Source: JBCBWG01 sp038523925 (GTDB lineage: Bacteria > Pseudomonadota > Alphaproteobacteria > Rhizobiales > Hyphomicrobiaceae). From it: DNA of 64,000 nucleotides. How positions within the stretch are numbered: the first letter of the stretch is position 1; the number at the start of each line of letters is the position of its first letter. The translations under genes and the position numbers were made by a program. The stretch spans positions 248,001-312,000 of the forward strand of contig JBCBIY010000002.1 of assembly GCA_038523925.1 (NCBI GenBank). Reading direction: 5' to 3'. A model generated the notes under the pieces. It made no database searches, had not been told where the DNA came from, and was given only the letters and a program-made list of their open reading frames with translations. Positions 18,942 to 28,893 of this stretch are shown here, piece by piece.

Positions 18942-21719
18942 CTAGCCGCTATTGCGGAGGCCGGCGGCGATGCCGTTGATGGTAAGCTGGATGCCGCGAA
19001 GGACCTTCGGGTCTTCGTCGCCCGCACGGCTTTTGCGCAGCAGTTCGACCTGCAGGTGATTGAGCGGATCAAGATAGGGGAAGCGGTTGTTGATCGACCG
19101 CGTCAGCAGCGGGTTGCCGGCGAGCAGCGTCTCGTTCCCGGTGATCTCGAGCACCGCGTCGATCGAGCGGCGATGCTCGGCCTTGATCTTCTCGAAAATC
19201 GTGTTGCGCAGCTCTTTATCTTCGACGAGGTCAGCATAGCGGCTTGCGATCGGTATGTTGGTCTTGGCAAGCACCATGTCGATGTTGGAGACCTGCGTCG
19301 TGAAGAACGGCCACTTCTCATAGAGCTCGCGCAGGTATGCGAAGCCAAGGTTCGGATTGGCCTCCACCCACTCCGACACTGCTGTGCCAAAGCCGTACCA
19401 GCCGGGCAGCATCACGCGGGACTGCGACCAGCTAAACACCCACGGGATCGCGCGCAGATCCTCAACGCGGCCCATCGCTTTGCGAGAAGCCGGACGCGAG
19501 CCGATATTGAGCGTCGCGATTTCGTTGATGACGGTTGCCTGCCAGAAATACTCAGCAAAGCGTGGCGTCTCATAGACCAGCGCGCGATAGGCTTTGAAGG
19601 CGCGCCCGGAGAGGTCATCGAGGCTCGCGAGGTCTTCGCCCGTAGGCTCGTACTGGCCGTCACTGACGAGGGAGGCTTCGAGTGTCGCGGCCACCTGGAT
19701 CTCAAGGTTGCGCAGGCCGAGCGTCGCGTTCGTGTACTTGCTCGAGATGATCTCGCCTTGCTCTGTCATGCGGAACTGGCCGTTCACCGCACCGGTCGGC
19801 TGGGCCAGAATGGCCTCGAAGCTCGGCCCGCCCCCGCGTCCCACGGTCCCGCCCCGGCCATGGAACAGGCGCAAGCGGACCCCGTGCTTCTTGAACAGTT
19901 CGATGAGGTTGACCTCGGCCTTGTAGAGTTCCCACCCGGACGTCAGGTAGCCGCCGTCCTTGTTGCTATCGGAATAGCCGAGCATGATCTCCTGCACGCC
20001 ACCGCGGCTGTCGACGAGGCGGCGATAGGCTGGCAGCGACAGCGCGCGATCCATGATGCCGATGCAGTTGCGCAGGTCTTCGATGGTCTCGAACAGCGGC
20101 ACGATGTCGAGCGCGCTTTCTCCCTCCGCCGTCACGAGGCCTGCTTCCTTCAGAAGCACGGCGAGTTCGAGTAGGTCCGAGACGCTTTCGGCATTCGAGA
20201 TGATCGATGTCGTGATCGCACGATCGCCGAGCTTGCGGCGGGCCTGTTGCGCTGTTGCGAGGATCGCGCGTTCGCGTTCCGTGTCTTCCGCGTAGGCATA
20301 GTTGCCGCGGGTCAGCGGACGGGCCGATGCGAGTTCAGCCGAAAGCTTCTCAACGCGCGCATCTTCATCAAGGGCGAGATAGTCGCCGTCGGGTTCAATG
20401 GCCTTGAACAAGTCGGCAATCGTCGTCTCGTGCACCGAAGAGTTCTGGCGCATGTCGAGACTTGCAAGGTGAAAGCCGAAACAGTCTGCCGCGCGGATCA
20501 CATGACGCAGGCGACCCTCAGCCAGGGCGCCGGCACCCGATTGGACAAGCGCATGGCGGATCGTGTCGAGGTCTTTGCGGTAGGCTGCGGCCCCTTCGTA
20601 GGGTTCTGCGGACGGCGAAACCCGCTTGCCGGCGATCAATCGGCGGGTGGCGACGAGGCGCTTGCGCATGCCGGCAATCGCCTGCCGGTAGGGCTCAACC
20701 GCGCGGTGGATGTCGCGTTCACCGGCGCGCGCCGCGAGCGCTTCAAGTTCCGGCGTGACGCCGATCAGCAGCGCTGAAAGTGACAGCTCGCCCTCCAGCC
20801 GCTCAAGCGACGCGATGTGCAATCCGAGCGCCTTGTCGGCGTGCATCCGGAGCGTCGTCGCCAGCACATCAGAGGTGACGAACGGATTGCCGTCGCGATC
20901 GCCGCCGATCCAGCTTCCGATGCGCAGGAACGACGGGACGCTGACCGCCGCGCCGTCGGGCTTGAGCGCCGTTAGGCGGTCTTCGAGTTCGGCGTAAAGC
21001 CGCGGCAACTGCTGGAAGAACGTATAGTCATAGTACGAGAGCCCGTTGTTGACCTCATCGGTCACGGTCAACTTGTTCTGGCGCAGCAGGTTCGTATGCC
21101 AGAGGCCGAGGACGGCGCGCGCAAGCTTCGCGTGGATCTCGCGCTCTTCGTCTTCGATCAGTCCGCCGCGGTCGAGCCGGTCCAGCAGGTCGGCCATTTG
21201 GATTTCACGGCGCATCGTCGAGCGGCGGCGCACTTCGGTCGGGTGCGCGGTGAGCACGGGCGACACAAACGCGGTCTCAAAAAACTCTGCGAGGTCGTCG
21301 ACGGTGTTGCCGGCGGCCATTGCGCGGGCAATTGCGCGCGATAGCGAGCCGGGCCGCGGGGGAGACTTGTTGATCTGATGGGCGCGCGAGCGGCGAATGT
21401 GGTGGGCATCTTCAGCCATGTTTGCGAGATGCGAAAAGTAGCTGAACGCGCGTACGACTTCGACGGCCTGCGCCGGATCAACCGTCGCCAGCAAGCTCGA
21501 GAGCTCATCGCGGGCGCTATCATCGTCCTCGCGATAGAAGCGGACGGCGGTCTGCCGGATCTGCTCGATCAGGTCGAAGACCTCCGCGCCTTCCTGCGAT
21601 CGGACGGTATCGCCCAGCAGCGTGCCAAGCAGCCGGATGTCGTCGTTGAGGGGTTGGTCTTTGCCAGCCGCGGCCTGCGGCAGTTCGATCGGGTCGTGGG
21701 CCGAAGGGTCTGTGCTCAT
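18942..21719 (-). CDS. ppc: phosphoenolpyruvate carboxylase
   Basis: 925-residue anaplerotic enzyme converting PEP and bicarbonate to oxaloacetate. Catalytic and conserved blocks are VLTAHPTEVRRRSTMRREIQ, FLRIGSWIGGDRDGNPFVT, LDMRQNSSVH, EIMLGYSDSNKDGGYLTSGW, FHGRGGTVGRGGGPS and IPWVFSWSQSR. The protein ends RNSG, a conservative variant of the usual C-terminal RNTG. It lies 70 bases after anmK on the same strand. Confidence 0.97.
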   Translation of the reverse strand: MSTDPSAHDPIELPQAAAGKDQPLNDDIRLLGTLLGDTVRSQEGAEVFDLIEQIRQTAVRFYREDDDSARDELSSLLATVDPAQAVEVVRAFSYFSHLANMAEDAHHIRRSRAHQINKSPPRPGSLSRAIARAMAAGNTVDDLAEFFETAFVSPVLTAHPTEVRRRSTMRREIQMADLLDRLDRGGLIEDEEREIHAKLARAVLGLWHTNLLRQNKLTVTDEVNNGLSYYDYTFFQQLPRLYAELEDRLTALKPDGAAVSVPSFLRIGSWIGGDRDGNPFVTSDVLATTLRMHADKALGLHIASLERLEGELSLSALLIGVTPELEALAARAGERDIHRAVEPYRQAIAGMRKRLVATRRLIAGKRVSPSAEPYEGAAAYRKDLDTIRHALVQSGAGALAEGRLRHVIRAADCFGFHLASLDMRQNSSVHETTIADLFKAIEPDGDYLALDEDARVEKLSAELASARPLTRGNYAYAEDTERERAILATAQQARRKLGDRAITTSIISNAESVSDLLELAVLLKEAGLVTAEGESALDIVPLFETIEDLRNCIGIMDRALSLPAYRRLVDSRGGVQEIMLGYSDSNKDGGYLTSGWELYKAEVNLIELFKKHGVRLRLFHGRGGTVGRGGGPSFEAILAQPTGAVNGQFRMTEQGEIISSKYTNATLGLRNLEIQVAATLEASLVSDGQYEPTGEDLASLDDLSGRAFKAYRALVYETPRFAEYFWQATVINEIATLNIGSRPASRKAMGRVEDLRAIPWVFSWSQSRVMLPGWYGFGTAVSEWVEANPNLGFAYLRELYEKWPFFTTQVSNIDMVLAKTNIPIASRYADLVEDKELRNTIFEKIKAEHRRSIDAVLEITGNETLLAGNPLLTRSINNRFPYLDPLNHLQVELLRKSRAGDEDPKVLRGIQLTINGIAAGLRNSG

Positions 21720-21789
21720 GATGTCGCCTGCTCAATCCGTCGGACGTCAGGGCGCCCGCCTCGCCGCGCGCCTATGAGCCGACGAACGG

Positions 21790-22893
21790 TCAGCCTGCGC
21801 GCTTGCCGCCAGTTATCGCACGCGGCACGCCGGTTGTGCCAGGGAACGTTACCGCCAACCCGCGCGCGGACCTGACGGCGAGGTAGGCCCACGCCTCGGC
21901 CTCAACGGTATCGCCATCGAAGCCGATGTCCTCGGCGGGCATGACCCGGGCTGCCAACCGCTTCGTGAGGGCTTGCATCATCGCACGGTTATGCCGGCCG
22001 CCACCGGCCACGATCCAGAGAGCCGGCGGCTCCGGCAAGTGATTGCGCGCCCGCGCGATCGCTTCAGCCGTGATCGCGACCAACGTCGCCGCACCATCAA
22101 CCGGTGTCAGCCCTTCGACGAGGTCCCAGAAGAAGGTATTGCGGTCGAGCGACTTCGGCGGCGGTTGCTTAAAGTAGGCATGGTCCATGAAAAACGAGAC
22201 CACCGGTTCGTTCGCGACGCCTGCAAGCGCGGCAGCCCCGCCTTCGTCGCGGCTCGCGCCAACGGTCTTGGCCATCCAGTCATCAAGCAGCGCGTTGCCT
22301 GGTCCGGTGTCGAACGCGATCAGCGTGCCATCGCGGCCAATGAACGTGACGTTTGCGACGCCGCCGATATTGACGACGGCCACCGGCCGCTCCGCGCAGC
22401 TTGCGGCCATTGCACGGTGATAAGCCGGCGCGAGCGGCGCGCCCTGGCCTCCGGCTTCCATGTCCGCCTGACGCAGGTCGTAGATCACCGGCAGACCGGT
22501 TTCGGCTGCTAATCGATCGCCATCGCCGAGTTGGACCGTGAGGCCCGCCTCAGGGCGATGCAGCACGGTCTGGCCATGAAATCCGACGAGATCGATTGCC
22601 GAACTGTCGCCGCCGCAAACCTCTGAGATGTAGCGGCGCACGGCATCCACGTTGAGGTCGGTGAGTTCGCGCTCGATGTCGCCGAGCTGGCCCGGGCGCG
22701 CATCGCGATCGGACAACGTCTTGGCTTCGGCGATGGCGAGCGACAGCCTGCGCCGGGTCGCATCCGGATAGGGCACCGATAGACCGCGATGGCGGACGAT
22801 GCGGTCTTCGCCATCGGTGTCCAGCATCGCGACATCGATCCCGTCCATCGATGTGCCGGACATCAAGCCAAGTGCGCGGCGAAGTTCAGCCAT
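21790..22893 (-). CDS. anmK: anhydro-N-acetylmuramic acid kinase
   Basis: 367-residue ASKHA-fold sugar kinase that phosphorylates and opens 1,6-anhydro-MurNAc during peptidoglycan recycling. Motifs are the N-terminal GLMSGTSMDGIDVAML, GFHGQTVLHRPE, VVNIGGVANVTF, FDTGPGNALLDDW and VAGGGRHNRAMM. It has the usual length, and it is commonly beside tyrS in Hyphomicrobiales. Here the two are separated by a toxin-antitoxin remnant. Confidence 0.95.
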   Translation of the reverse strand: MAELRRALGLMSGTSMDGIDVAMLDTDGEDRIVRHRGLSVPYPDATRRRLSLAIAEAKTLSDRDARPGQLGDIERELTDLNVDAVRRYISEVCGGDSSAIDLVGFHGQTVLHRPEAGLTVQLGDGDRLAAETGLPVIYDLRQADMEAGGQGAPLAPAYHRAMAASCAERPVAVVNIGGVANVTFIGRDGTLIAFDTGPGNALLDDWMAKTVGASRDEGGAAALAGVANEPVVSFFMDHAYFKQPPPKSLDRNTFFWDLVEGLTPVDGAATLVAITAEAIARARNHLPEPPALWIVAGGGRHNRAMMQALTKRLAARVMPAEDIGFDGDTVEAEAWAYLAVRSARGLAVTFPGTTGVPRAITGGKRAG

Positions 22894-22901
22894 CGGGCCC
22901 T

Positions 22902-23192
22902 CTAGCGGTCGTAGAAATCGCGGCGATGGCCGACGTCTTCGACCAGAACGGTTTCCTAGGCATCATTAAGACTGCATAGCAGCCGATGGTCGCGGACGCG
23001 AAAACGCAAGCGTACGCCACCTCCGCCGGCAATCAGCACGCCTAAGCGGCGCGCGTCGCTCGCGCGATCAAAGCATTCGCTCAGTTAGGGCAGGATCCGG
23101 GTCCGGACCGGACGATCCAGTCTTGCGATCGACCGTTGCGCCGCCTCAGATATCTCAACCGTCCAAGCCGTTGTCTGCGATGACTTCGGCAA
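22902..23192 (-). pseudogene. RelE/ParE-family toxin, inactivated by two nonsense codons
   Basis: Read in one minus-strand frame from a possible TTG at 23192, this gives WTVEISEAAQRSIARLDRP, VRTRILP, a TAA at 23085-23087, then DARRLGVLIAGGGGVRLRF, RVRDHRLLCSLNDA, a TAG at 22956-22958, and ETVLVEDVGHRRDFYDR with a final stop at 22902. This is the RelE/ParE profile, including the terminal VGHRR-FY signature. No frameshift is needed; two in-frame stops split it. The reading frame overlaps the end of the upstream gene by about 38 bases, as in toxin-antitoxin pairs. It is absent from simple ORF calls because of the stops. Confidence 0.75.
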
Positions 23193-23463
23193 GCGACTTG
23201 CGCGCGGCGGGATCGCTTTCCCGCTTCCCGTTCAAAAGCCGCGCGCGATCGTAGGCGTCTTCGAGGACGTCCCGTGCGTCGGCCTCTTCGCGTTCGCGGA
23301 TCAGCTTTGTGAGGTTTGCGATGCCGCGTTCAACGTCGTCGGCGACCGCGTCTTTCGGATGGTCTTCGATGCGCTTTTGAACCTCTCTCAGCCGATCACA
23401 AAAGCGGATCGGCCCCGAATGATATCGCGGCCGCCGAACCGCTGCTAGACGCTCGCGGTCCAC
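23155..23463 (-). CDS. possible antitoxin partner or remnant of the dead toxin
   Basis: From a GTG at 23463 this gives about 102 residues. The credible part begins near REVQKRIEDHPKDAVADDV and ends SLAEVIADNGLDG. It is charged and helical, and is placed directly upstream of and overlapping the RelE/ParE pseudogene, as an antitoxin would be. I do not recognise the family. No ATG exists in the credible part, and the first 25 residues look unconvincing, so the 5' end may be lost. Its start lies 48 bases from the divergent tyrS start. Confidence 0.4.
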   Translation of the reverse strand: MDRERLAAVRRPRYHSGPIRFCDRLREVQKRIEDHPKDAVADDVERGIANLTKLIREREEADARDVLEDAYDRARLLNGKRESDPAARKSLAEVIADNGLDG

Positions 23464-23511
23464 CCCCTTATACGAGCCGCTCGCGCCCGGCCGCCAGCAA
23501 CGCAACACACC

Positions 23512-24774
23512 ATGCCCGACCCGACCCCAAAATCCGAATTCCTCCGCGTTATGACCGAGCGCGGCTTCATCCACCAGATGTCGGATGCCGCAGGCCTGGA
23601 TGACCTCGGGGCTAAGGGCGAGCTCGTCGCCTACGTCGGATACGACTGCACGGCGCGCTCGCTGCACATCGGGTCGCTCATTTCGATCATGATGCTGCAC
23701 TGGCTCCAGCAAACTGGGAACAAGCCGATCGTGCTGATGGGTGGCGGCACGACGCGCGTGGGTGACCCGTCGGGCAAGGATGAGACGCGGCAGCTTCGCT
23801 CACTTGAAGAGATCGAAGCGAACAAGCAGGGCATGCAACAGGTCTTCGCCAAGCTGATCGATTTCGGCGACGGCAAGACCGACGCCGTGATGGTCGATAA
23901 TGCCGAATGGCTCGCGCCGCTCAACTATATCGCGTTCCTCCGCGATGTCGGGCGGCACTTTTCCGTCAACCGCATGCTCACGATGGATTCAGCCCGGCTG
24001 CGGCTAGAGCGCGAGCAGGAACTCTCGTTCATCGAATTCAACTACATGCTGCTGCAGAGCTACGACTTCGTCGAGCTGGCGCGTCGCTACGGTTGCAATG
24101 CGCAGATGGGCGGATCCGATCAGTGGGGCAACATCGTCACCGGGATTGATCTCGGCCGACGGATGGGGACGCACCAGCTCTATGCGCTCACGTGCCCGCT
24201 GCTGACGACGGCGTCGGGCGCGAAGATGGGCAAGACGGCCGACGGCGCGATCTGGCTCAATGCCGATATGTTGTCGGCCTGGGACTACTGGCAGTTCTGG
24301 CGCAACACTGAGGACGCCGACGTCGGCCGGTTCCTGAAACTGTTCACGCTGCTGCCGCTCGATGAGATTGCCCGGCTTGAAGCGCTTGGGGGGGCTGAGA
24401 TCAACGACGCCAAGAAGGTGCTCGCGACAGAGGCGTCGGCCCTGATGCACGGCCGCGCCGCGGCGGACCAGGCGGCTGAGACCGCGCGGAAGACCTTCGA
24501 ACAAGGCCAGTTCGCGGAAGACCTTCCGACCGTCACGATCGAGCGGGGCACGCTTGACGCCGGTCTCGGCGTTTTGACCGCGTTCGTACAGGCCGGGCTC
24601 TGCGCGTCGAACGGCGAAGCGCGGCGGCAGATCAAAGGCGGCGCGCTGCGCATCAACGACACGCCCGTCACTGACGAGAAGCGCCAGCTCGGCGCGGGCG
24701 ACCTGACACCCGAAGGCGCCGTCAAACTTTCGATGGGCAAGAAACGGCACGCACTCTTAAAGCCCGCTTCGTAA
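23512..24774 (+). CDS. tyrS: tyrosyl-tRNA synthetase
   Basis: 420-residue class I synthetase for tRNA-Tyr. The Tyr-binding region AYVGYDCTARSLHIGSLISI carries HIGS in place of HIGH, as in bacterial TyrRS. QMGGSDQWGNIVTGIDLGRR and the KMSKS-type loop AKMGKTADGAIW follow, and the C-terminus has an S4 RNA-binding domain (ASNGEARRQIKGGALRIND). No strong ribosome site is visible before ATG 23512. It ends 17 bases from the convergent AsmA-like gene. Confidence 0.96.
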   Translation: MPDPTPKSEFLRVMTERGFIHQMSDAAGLDDLGAKGELVAYVGYDCTARSLHIGSLISIMMLHWLQQTGNKPIVLMGGGTTRVGDPSGKDETRQLRSLEEIEANKQGMQQVFAKLIDFGDGKTDAVMVDNAEWLAPLNYIAFLRDVGRHFSVNRMLTMDSARLRLEREQELSFIEFNYMLLQSYDFVELARRYGCNAQMGGSDQWGNIVTGIDLGRRMGTHQLYALTCPLLTTASGAKMGKTADGAIWLNADMLSAWDYWQFWRNTEDADVGRFLKLFTLLPLDEIARLEALGGAEINDAKKVLATEASALMHGRAAADQAAETARKTFEQGQFAEDLPTVTIERGTLDAGLGVLTAFVQAGLCASNGEARRQIKGGALRINDTPVTDEKRQLGAGDLTPEGAVKLSMGKKRHALLKPAS

Positions 24775-24791
24775 GACCAGCCGAAGCAAAC

Positions 24792-27700
24792 CTAGTCGGT
24801 GTCGAAGATTGTGTTGGGGTCGAACGGCGGAATGTCCGGCGTCCTTGACGTCTCCGACGTCCAACCACCGATGATCTTGGGTTGGCTTGCCTGGCTTGTG
24901 CCGCGAGACGAACGCTGGCTGCGCCGCGTGCCGCGACGCGTTCGCGGACGGCTCCCGGACCTTGGGCGCCCCTGCCCGCGCGGCGTGACCCGCGGCTGGA
25001 GTGGCGCCATCTGAAAGAACTCTCGGAAGATCCCGGGCGCGACGACCGACAACGGGTTGGGAATCACTTCAGGCTGCGATGTCGGCCCTTTGATTGCAAA
25101 CGTCAGGCCCAGAACGCCCTCACCTCGCGTACCCGTCAGCAGCGGGCCAAGCGCGGGCAGAAACCGCGGCATCGCATTGAGCCCCTGCAGCATCGAATAC
25201 GTGCCGCCAAGGTCGAGCGTCTTGCGCGTCAGGTCGACCTTGCCGCGGAGCGTGCCGCCAAGTGCTGGTCCGCGAAGCTGCGCATCAAAGATGACGAGCT
25301 GGCCGTGACCGACGGCGAACGGCACCTCGAGTTCATCAAAGTCGAGGGCCTCGCGGACGACAACCTCGCCGCCGCGCCCCTGCGCAATGGCCGGCCGCCG
25401 CGTGTCACCGCCGGTGCTAAGCACCTTGCTGAGCGTCGGGTCACCGAGAACGCGAAATCCGGTGACGCGCGCTACCCCGCGCTTGTCGGCCGGGCCCACG
25501 GCGTCGAGATCGACGGACACGCGAAGGCGGCCGCCCTTGGCGCGCGTGTAAAAGTCCATCATCGCAAGCATCGCACCGGCATCATCCGAGCGAACGACGA
25601 GCCGCCGATACGCTGTGCCATTGCGCCGCTGCTGCGCCTGGATGCCGGCTTCCGCGAGCGTCCGGTCGTTGAGGCGGCCTGTCAGCGACAGCGACCGGAT
25701 CTGGCCTGCGCGCTTGCGAAGCCGGAGCGACACGCCTTTCAGGTAGTTCCCGCGGAAGCCATTGACGCGGCCCAGACTGGCGGTGAGGTCGACACCCGGT
25801 TCATTTCGGTTCGGCTTCCGCGCGACGCGCTTGGCATCAAACAGGCCCCGAAAGAACTTCCGCCCATCGAAGTTGCGGCCGCTCGCCTCAATCCGCCAGT
25901 TCGGCAGCGACTTACCGCGAACGTCGATCCGCTCGCCCGAAATCTTGAGCTGCGAGACGACATCAACCGTAAAGCGCGGCAAGTCGAACTTGGCGAGTTG
26001 TCCGTTGCGATCCAGAACGGCGCGGCCGCTCACAGCAATGTTCTCGCTGTTGAGCGTGAGGTCATCGAGGGACCGGAAGCCGCCTGAATTTGTGGTCACG
26101 CGGAACTTGAGCGCGGCAGGTGTTCCCGCAGGCTTCTCCCAGTTTAGCGAGAAGATCTCGATCCGCGCCGGCGTCAGATCCATGGCGACGTCCGTCCGCC
26201 GTTCGCCGAGGGGATCAGAGATGCGGATCGTGAGCGGGGTCTTGCCCTGGATCAGTTTGCCGGTCTGCATCCCAATCCGTTTGCGGCCCGCGTCGTCGAG
26301 CGTGAAGCGAAGCTCAAGCGGCGGCGGCTTGTTGGACGCTGAGTTGGGCGCTGATCTCGCCTGATCCGCGGATCGCGGCCCGGCGAGTGCAATGTCCCAG
26401 TTGAGTGCGGCCTTTGCGTTCGCAAGACGCAGGTTGCCGCTTACTTCGACTGCGTCAGCCTTGAGGTCCGCCGTCAGGTCAGCCTTGCTCACGTCCTGCG
26501 TCACGAACGGCCCGCCCTTCGCAGCACCATTCTTAAGCGCAGCCGTCCCAAGCGCCCGCACTCGTGAGAGCCCGCGCGACAGCGCCGTGACATTCGGGAT
26601 CAGCAAGCGCACGTCTGCGGTCACCGCGCCGGACGACGTCATACCGGCAAGATCAACGCGCTCGAGACCCATACCGAACGCTGGCCTGCGCCCCATCTCC
26701 AGAGCCGCAGGAAGCGTCGTATCGACCTTGAAAGCCGCCTCGCTCTCATAGTCCTGCGACCAGATCCGCGCTGTTGCATAGCGCACGTCCGTCACGGTGA
26801 ACGCATCGCCTGACACGATGGCCGCGGCTGTTGGCGTCGTAATCTCGAGCGTCTGATCCGCGATCCGAAGTTTGATGTCTTTGGCTTCGAAAACAGGCGT
26901 GTCGGCGAGCACCGACGACTTGACGTTCGTCGCATCGATCGCAGCGAACATGCGCGGGCGGTTGATCCGCCGGCCGGCGGCATCCGGTTCGGAGGCAACC
27001 CGGTCAATCGTGACCGTGCCGCCCGTGATCTCGCCGCCTTTGACATTGGCGAGAAACCAAGCCCGCGTCTCCTCCGCCAGGCCCTTTGGCCATATGGCAC
27101 CGACCAGACCGAGTGGCACTTTGCCAACTTCGCCAAAGATATATTCCGGCTCGCCGCGGGCGGTATCGAGCGTGCCTGTGAGCGCGATGCTGCCGCCACC
27201 GGCTGCGAGGCGCGCGCTCTTGATCTTCAGTTGCCGCTTTTCCGCCCGATAGAGGCCGCGTGCGCTGAGCGTCGAAAAGGGGATCGTCGAGCGGCCATCG
27301 CCGAGCGCAATCCTCCCATCGGTGCCGGATACGCTGAACGTCCAATCCGACTTCGGCCCGCGATTTTCAGCCACCCTTGCAAACGAGCCGATGACCGTGA
27401 GCGAATTGCCGGCCCAGCGGAACGTGCTTGGCGCCATGGTGATGCGCTCGCGGGCGCGGTCGTACGATAGCTCGACGCGGGCTTCGTCAAGCGTCTTCGG
27501 GCTGGCAGCACTGGCCTCGGCCCCGGAGCGCTCGATCGCGATGTCTTTGAGCACCGTCGAAACCGCAGCGCGGACAAGGGCGCCTGTCTCCGACAGCCCG
27601 ATCCGGATGCGGCCACGCGATTGGCCGGCGAACCCTTTAAGTGCAGCGAGCGGCGGAATGGTCTCGCCAAGACGCGCCGGATCGATCCCTTCAAAGCGCG

Positions 27701-28622
27701 CCGTGATTGCAACCGGCGCATCGCTGCGGGCTTGTTCCGCCGTCGCGTTGACCGACCAGGGCCGGCCGGCGGTCACGGCTTCAACGCGGCCAGAGATCCG
27801 CTGACCCGACGGCACACGCTCGAACGTCAGATCGACACGCGGCAGGCTCAACGGGCGGGCTGACACTTGGGATTCGCCAACAAACAGGACCGTTGCCGAC
27901 CGGATGCCCAAGCTCTTGAGGCGGCCGACGGCGTGGTGCTTGTCGCGCGATTGATTAAGCGCTGCGACGAGTGCGCGGGCGACGACGAGGCGGCCGTCGT
28001 CGGCAATAACCGCGCCATCCGGCGCCGAACCGCCAAGCACGTGGCGCGGCGTGACGGCTTCCGGCACCGCGCCTGGCCGGCCTGGATCGCGGGCGGCTTC
28101 AGTGCCCGCCGCCGGGTCCGTTGCGCGCGCGGCAACCGACACCGAAAGCCCGATGTCGCGCGAGAAGAAGACCGTGATCCGCGGGCGCACGAGCGTGATC
28201 CGCTCAGGCAACGCGCGCAGCTCCTTCAGACCATCGAGGCTCAGATCAATGTCGGCCCGCGGCGCCGTCGCGACAGGGCGCCCGTCCGGATCGGTGAAAC
28301 GCAGGTTCTGGAGGCGCAGGCCGAGGCCGCTTGGCGCGCGGGCAAGGAGGACGTCGTCGAACTCGGGCGTGAAGCCTGGAACGGCGCTTTGCAGACCCGC
28401 AATGACGATCGACTTCAGCGGTGCAACCGACATCGGGCCGTTTTGCAGCCGCACGAGCAGCGCGCCGACCGCAAGCGCGACCAGGATGACCAGCGGGATT
28501 GCGATCTTAAGCGTACCAATCGCAATGCGGCTCGCAAGCGAGCGGCGCGACAGTCCGGACGCCAGAGCCGAGAGTTCGCGCCCCGCACCGTCATCCGACT
28601 TCAATGTTCGACGCCGCAGCAT
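24792..28622 (-). CDS. large AsmA-like / DUF3971 membrane-anchored protein
   Basis: 1276 residues. A cytoplasmic start and one membrane helix at about 38-58 (IAIPLVILVALAVGALL) precede a very long periplasmic beta-rich region. The late part, LDLGGTYSMLQGLNAMPRF and then GEGVLGLTFAIKGPTSQPEV and NPLSVVAPGIFREFFQM, is the AsmA-like C-terminal signature shared with YhdP/DUF3971 proteins. Such proteins are proposed bridges for phospholipid transport or assembly at the outer membrane. An Arg/Ser-rich tail of about 60 residues follows. It is divergent from bcp across 271 bases with no other gene. Confidence 0.85.
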   Translation of the reverse strand: MLRRRTLKSDDGAGRELSALASGLSRRSLASRIAIGTLKIAIPLVILVALAVGALLVRLQNGPMSVAPLKSIVIAGLQSAVPGFTPEFDDVLLARAPSGLGLRLQNLRFTDPDGRPVATAPRADIDLSLDGLKELRALPERITLVRPRITVFFSRDIGLSVSVAARATDPAAGTEAARDPGRPGAVPEAVTPRHVLGGSAPDGAVIADDGRLVVARALVAALNQSRDKHHAVGRLKSLGIRSATVLFVGESQVSARPLSLPRVDLTFERVPSGQRISGRVEAVTAGRPWSVNATAEQARSDAPVAITARFEGIDPARLGETIPPLAALKGFAGQSRGRIRIGLSETGALVRAAVSTVLKDIAIERSGAEASAASPKTLDEARVELSYDRARERITMAPSTFRWAGNSLTVIGSFARVAENRGPKSDWTFSVSGTDGRIALGDGRSTIPFSTLSARGLYRAEKRQLKIKSARLAAGGGSIALTGTLDTARGEPEYIFGEVGKVPLGLVGAIWPKGLAEETRAWFLANVKGGEITGGTVTIDRVASEPDAAGRRINRPRMFAAIDATNVKSSVLADTPVFEAKDIKLRIADQTLEITTPTAAAIVSGDAFTVTDVRYATARIWSQDYESEAAFKVDTTLPAALEMGRRPAFGMGLERVDLAGMTSSGAVTADVRLLIPNVTALSRGLSRVRALGTAALKNGAAKGGPFVTQDVSKADLTADLKADAVEVSGNLRLANAKAALNWDIALAGPRSADQARSAPNSASNKPPPLELRFTLDDAGRKRIGMQTGKLIQGKTPLTIRISDPLGERRTDVAMDLTPARIEIFSLNWEKPAGTPAALKFRVTTNSGGFRSLDDLTLNSENIAVSGRAVLDRNGQLAKFDLPRFTVDVVSQLKISGERIDVRGKSLPNWRIEASGRNFDGRKFFRGLFDAKRVARKPNRNEPGVDLTASLGRVNGFRGNYLKGVSLRLRKRAGQIRSLSLTGRLNDRTLAEAGIQAQQRRNGTAYRRLVVRSDDAGAMLAMMDFYTRAKGGRLRVSVDLDAVGPADKRGVARVTGFRVLGDPTLSKVLSTGGDTRRPAIAQGRGGEVVVREALDFDELEVPFAVGHGQLVIFDAQLRGPALGGTLRGKVDLTRKTLDLGGTYSMLQGLNAMPRFLPALGPLLTGTRGEGVLGLTFAIKGPTSQPEVIPNPLSVVAPGIFREFFQMAPLQPRVTPRGQGRPRSGSRPRTRRGTRRSQRSSRGTSQASQPKIIGGWTSETSRTPDIPPFDPNTIFDTD

Positions 28623-28893
28623 ATTGCGCGCCTGACCCCCACCCCCGGAACCGCATTCGCGGCTTCATTCCACCAAACGCGGTTGAACGCAGATGCCGGC
28701 CGCAGCCGGCGATACGATTGCGGCCATCTGTTCGGCTGGCGTGGCCGTATTTCGATGCGCGCGCCGTGTCGGACGTTCGGCCGCAACTGGCCGCGTTCGG
28801 CCAGACAGAATAGAACCTGTTGCGCTCGCCCCGCCAACGCACGCCCGGGTTAGAGCGTGGTTGGTCAAAAGCGACGAAAGAAAGGCACCAGCG

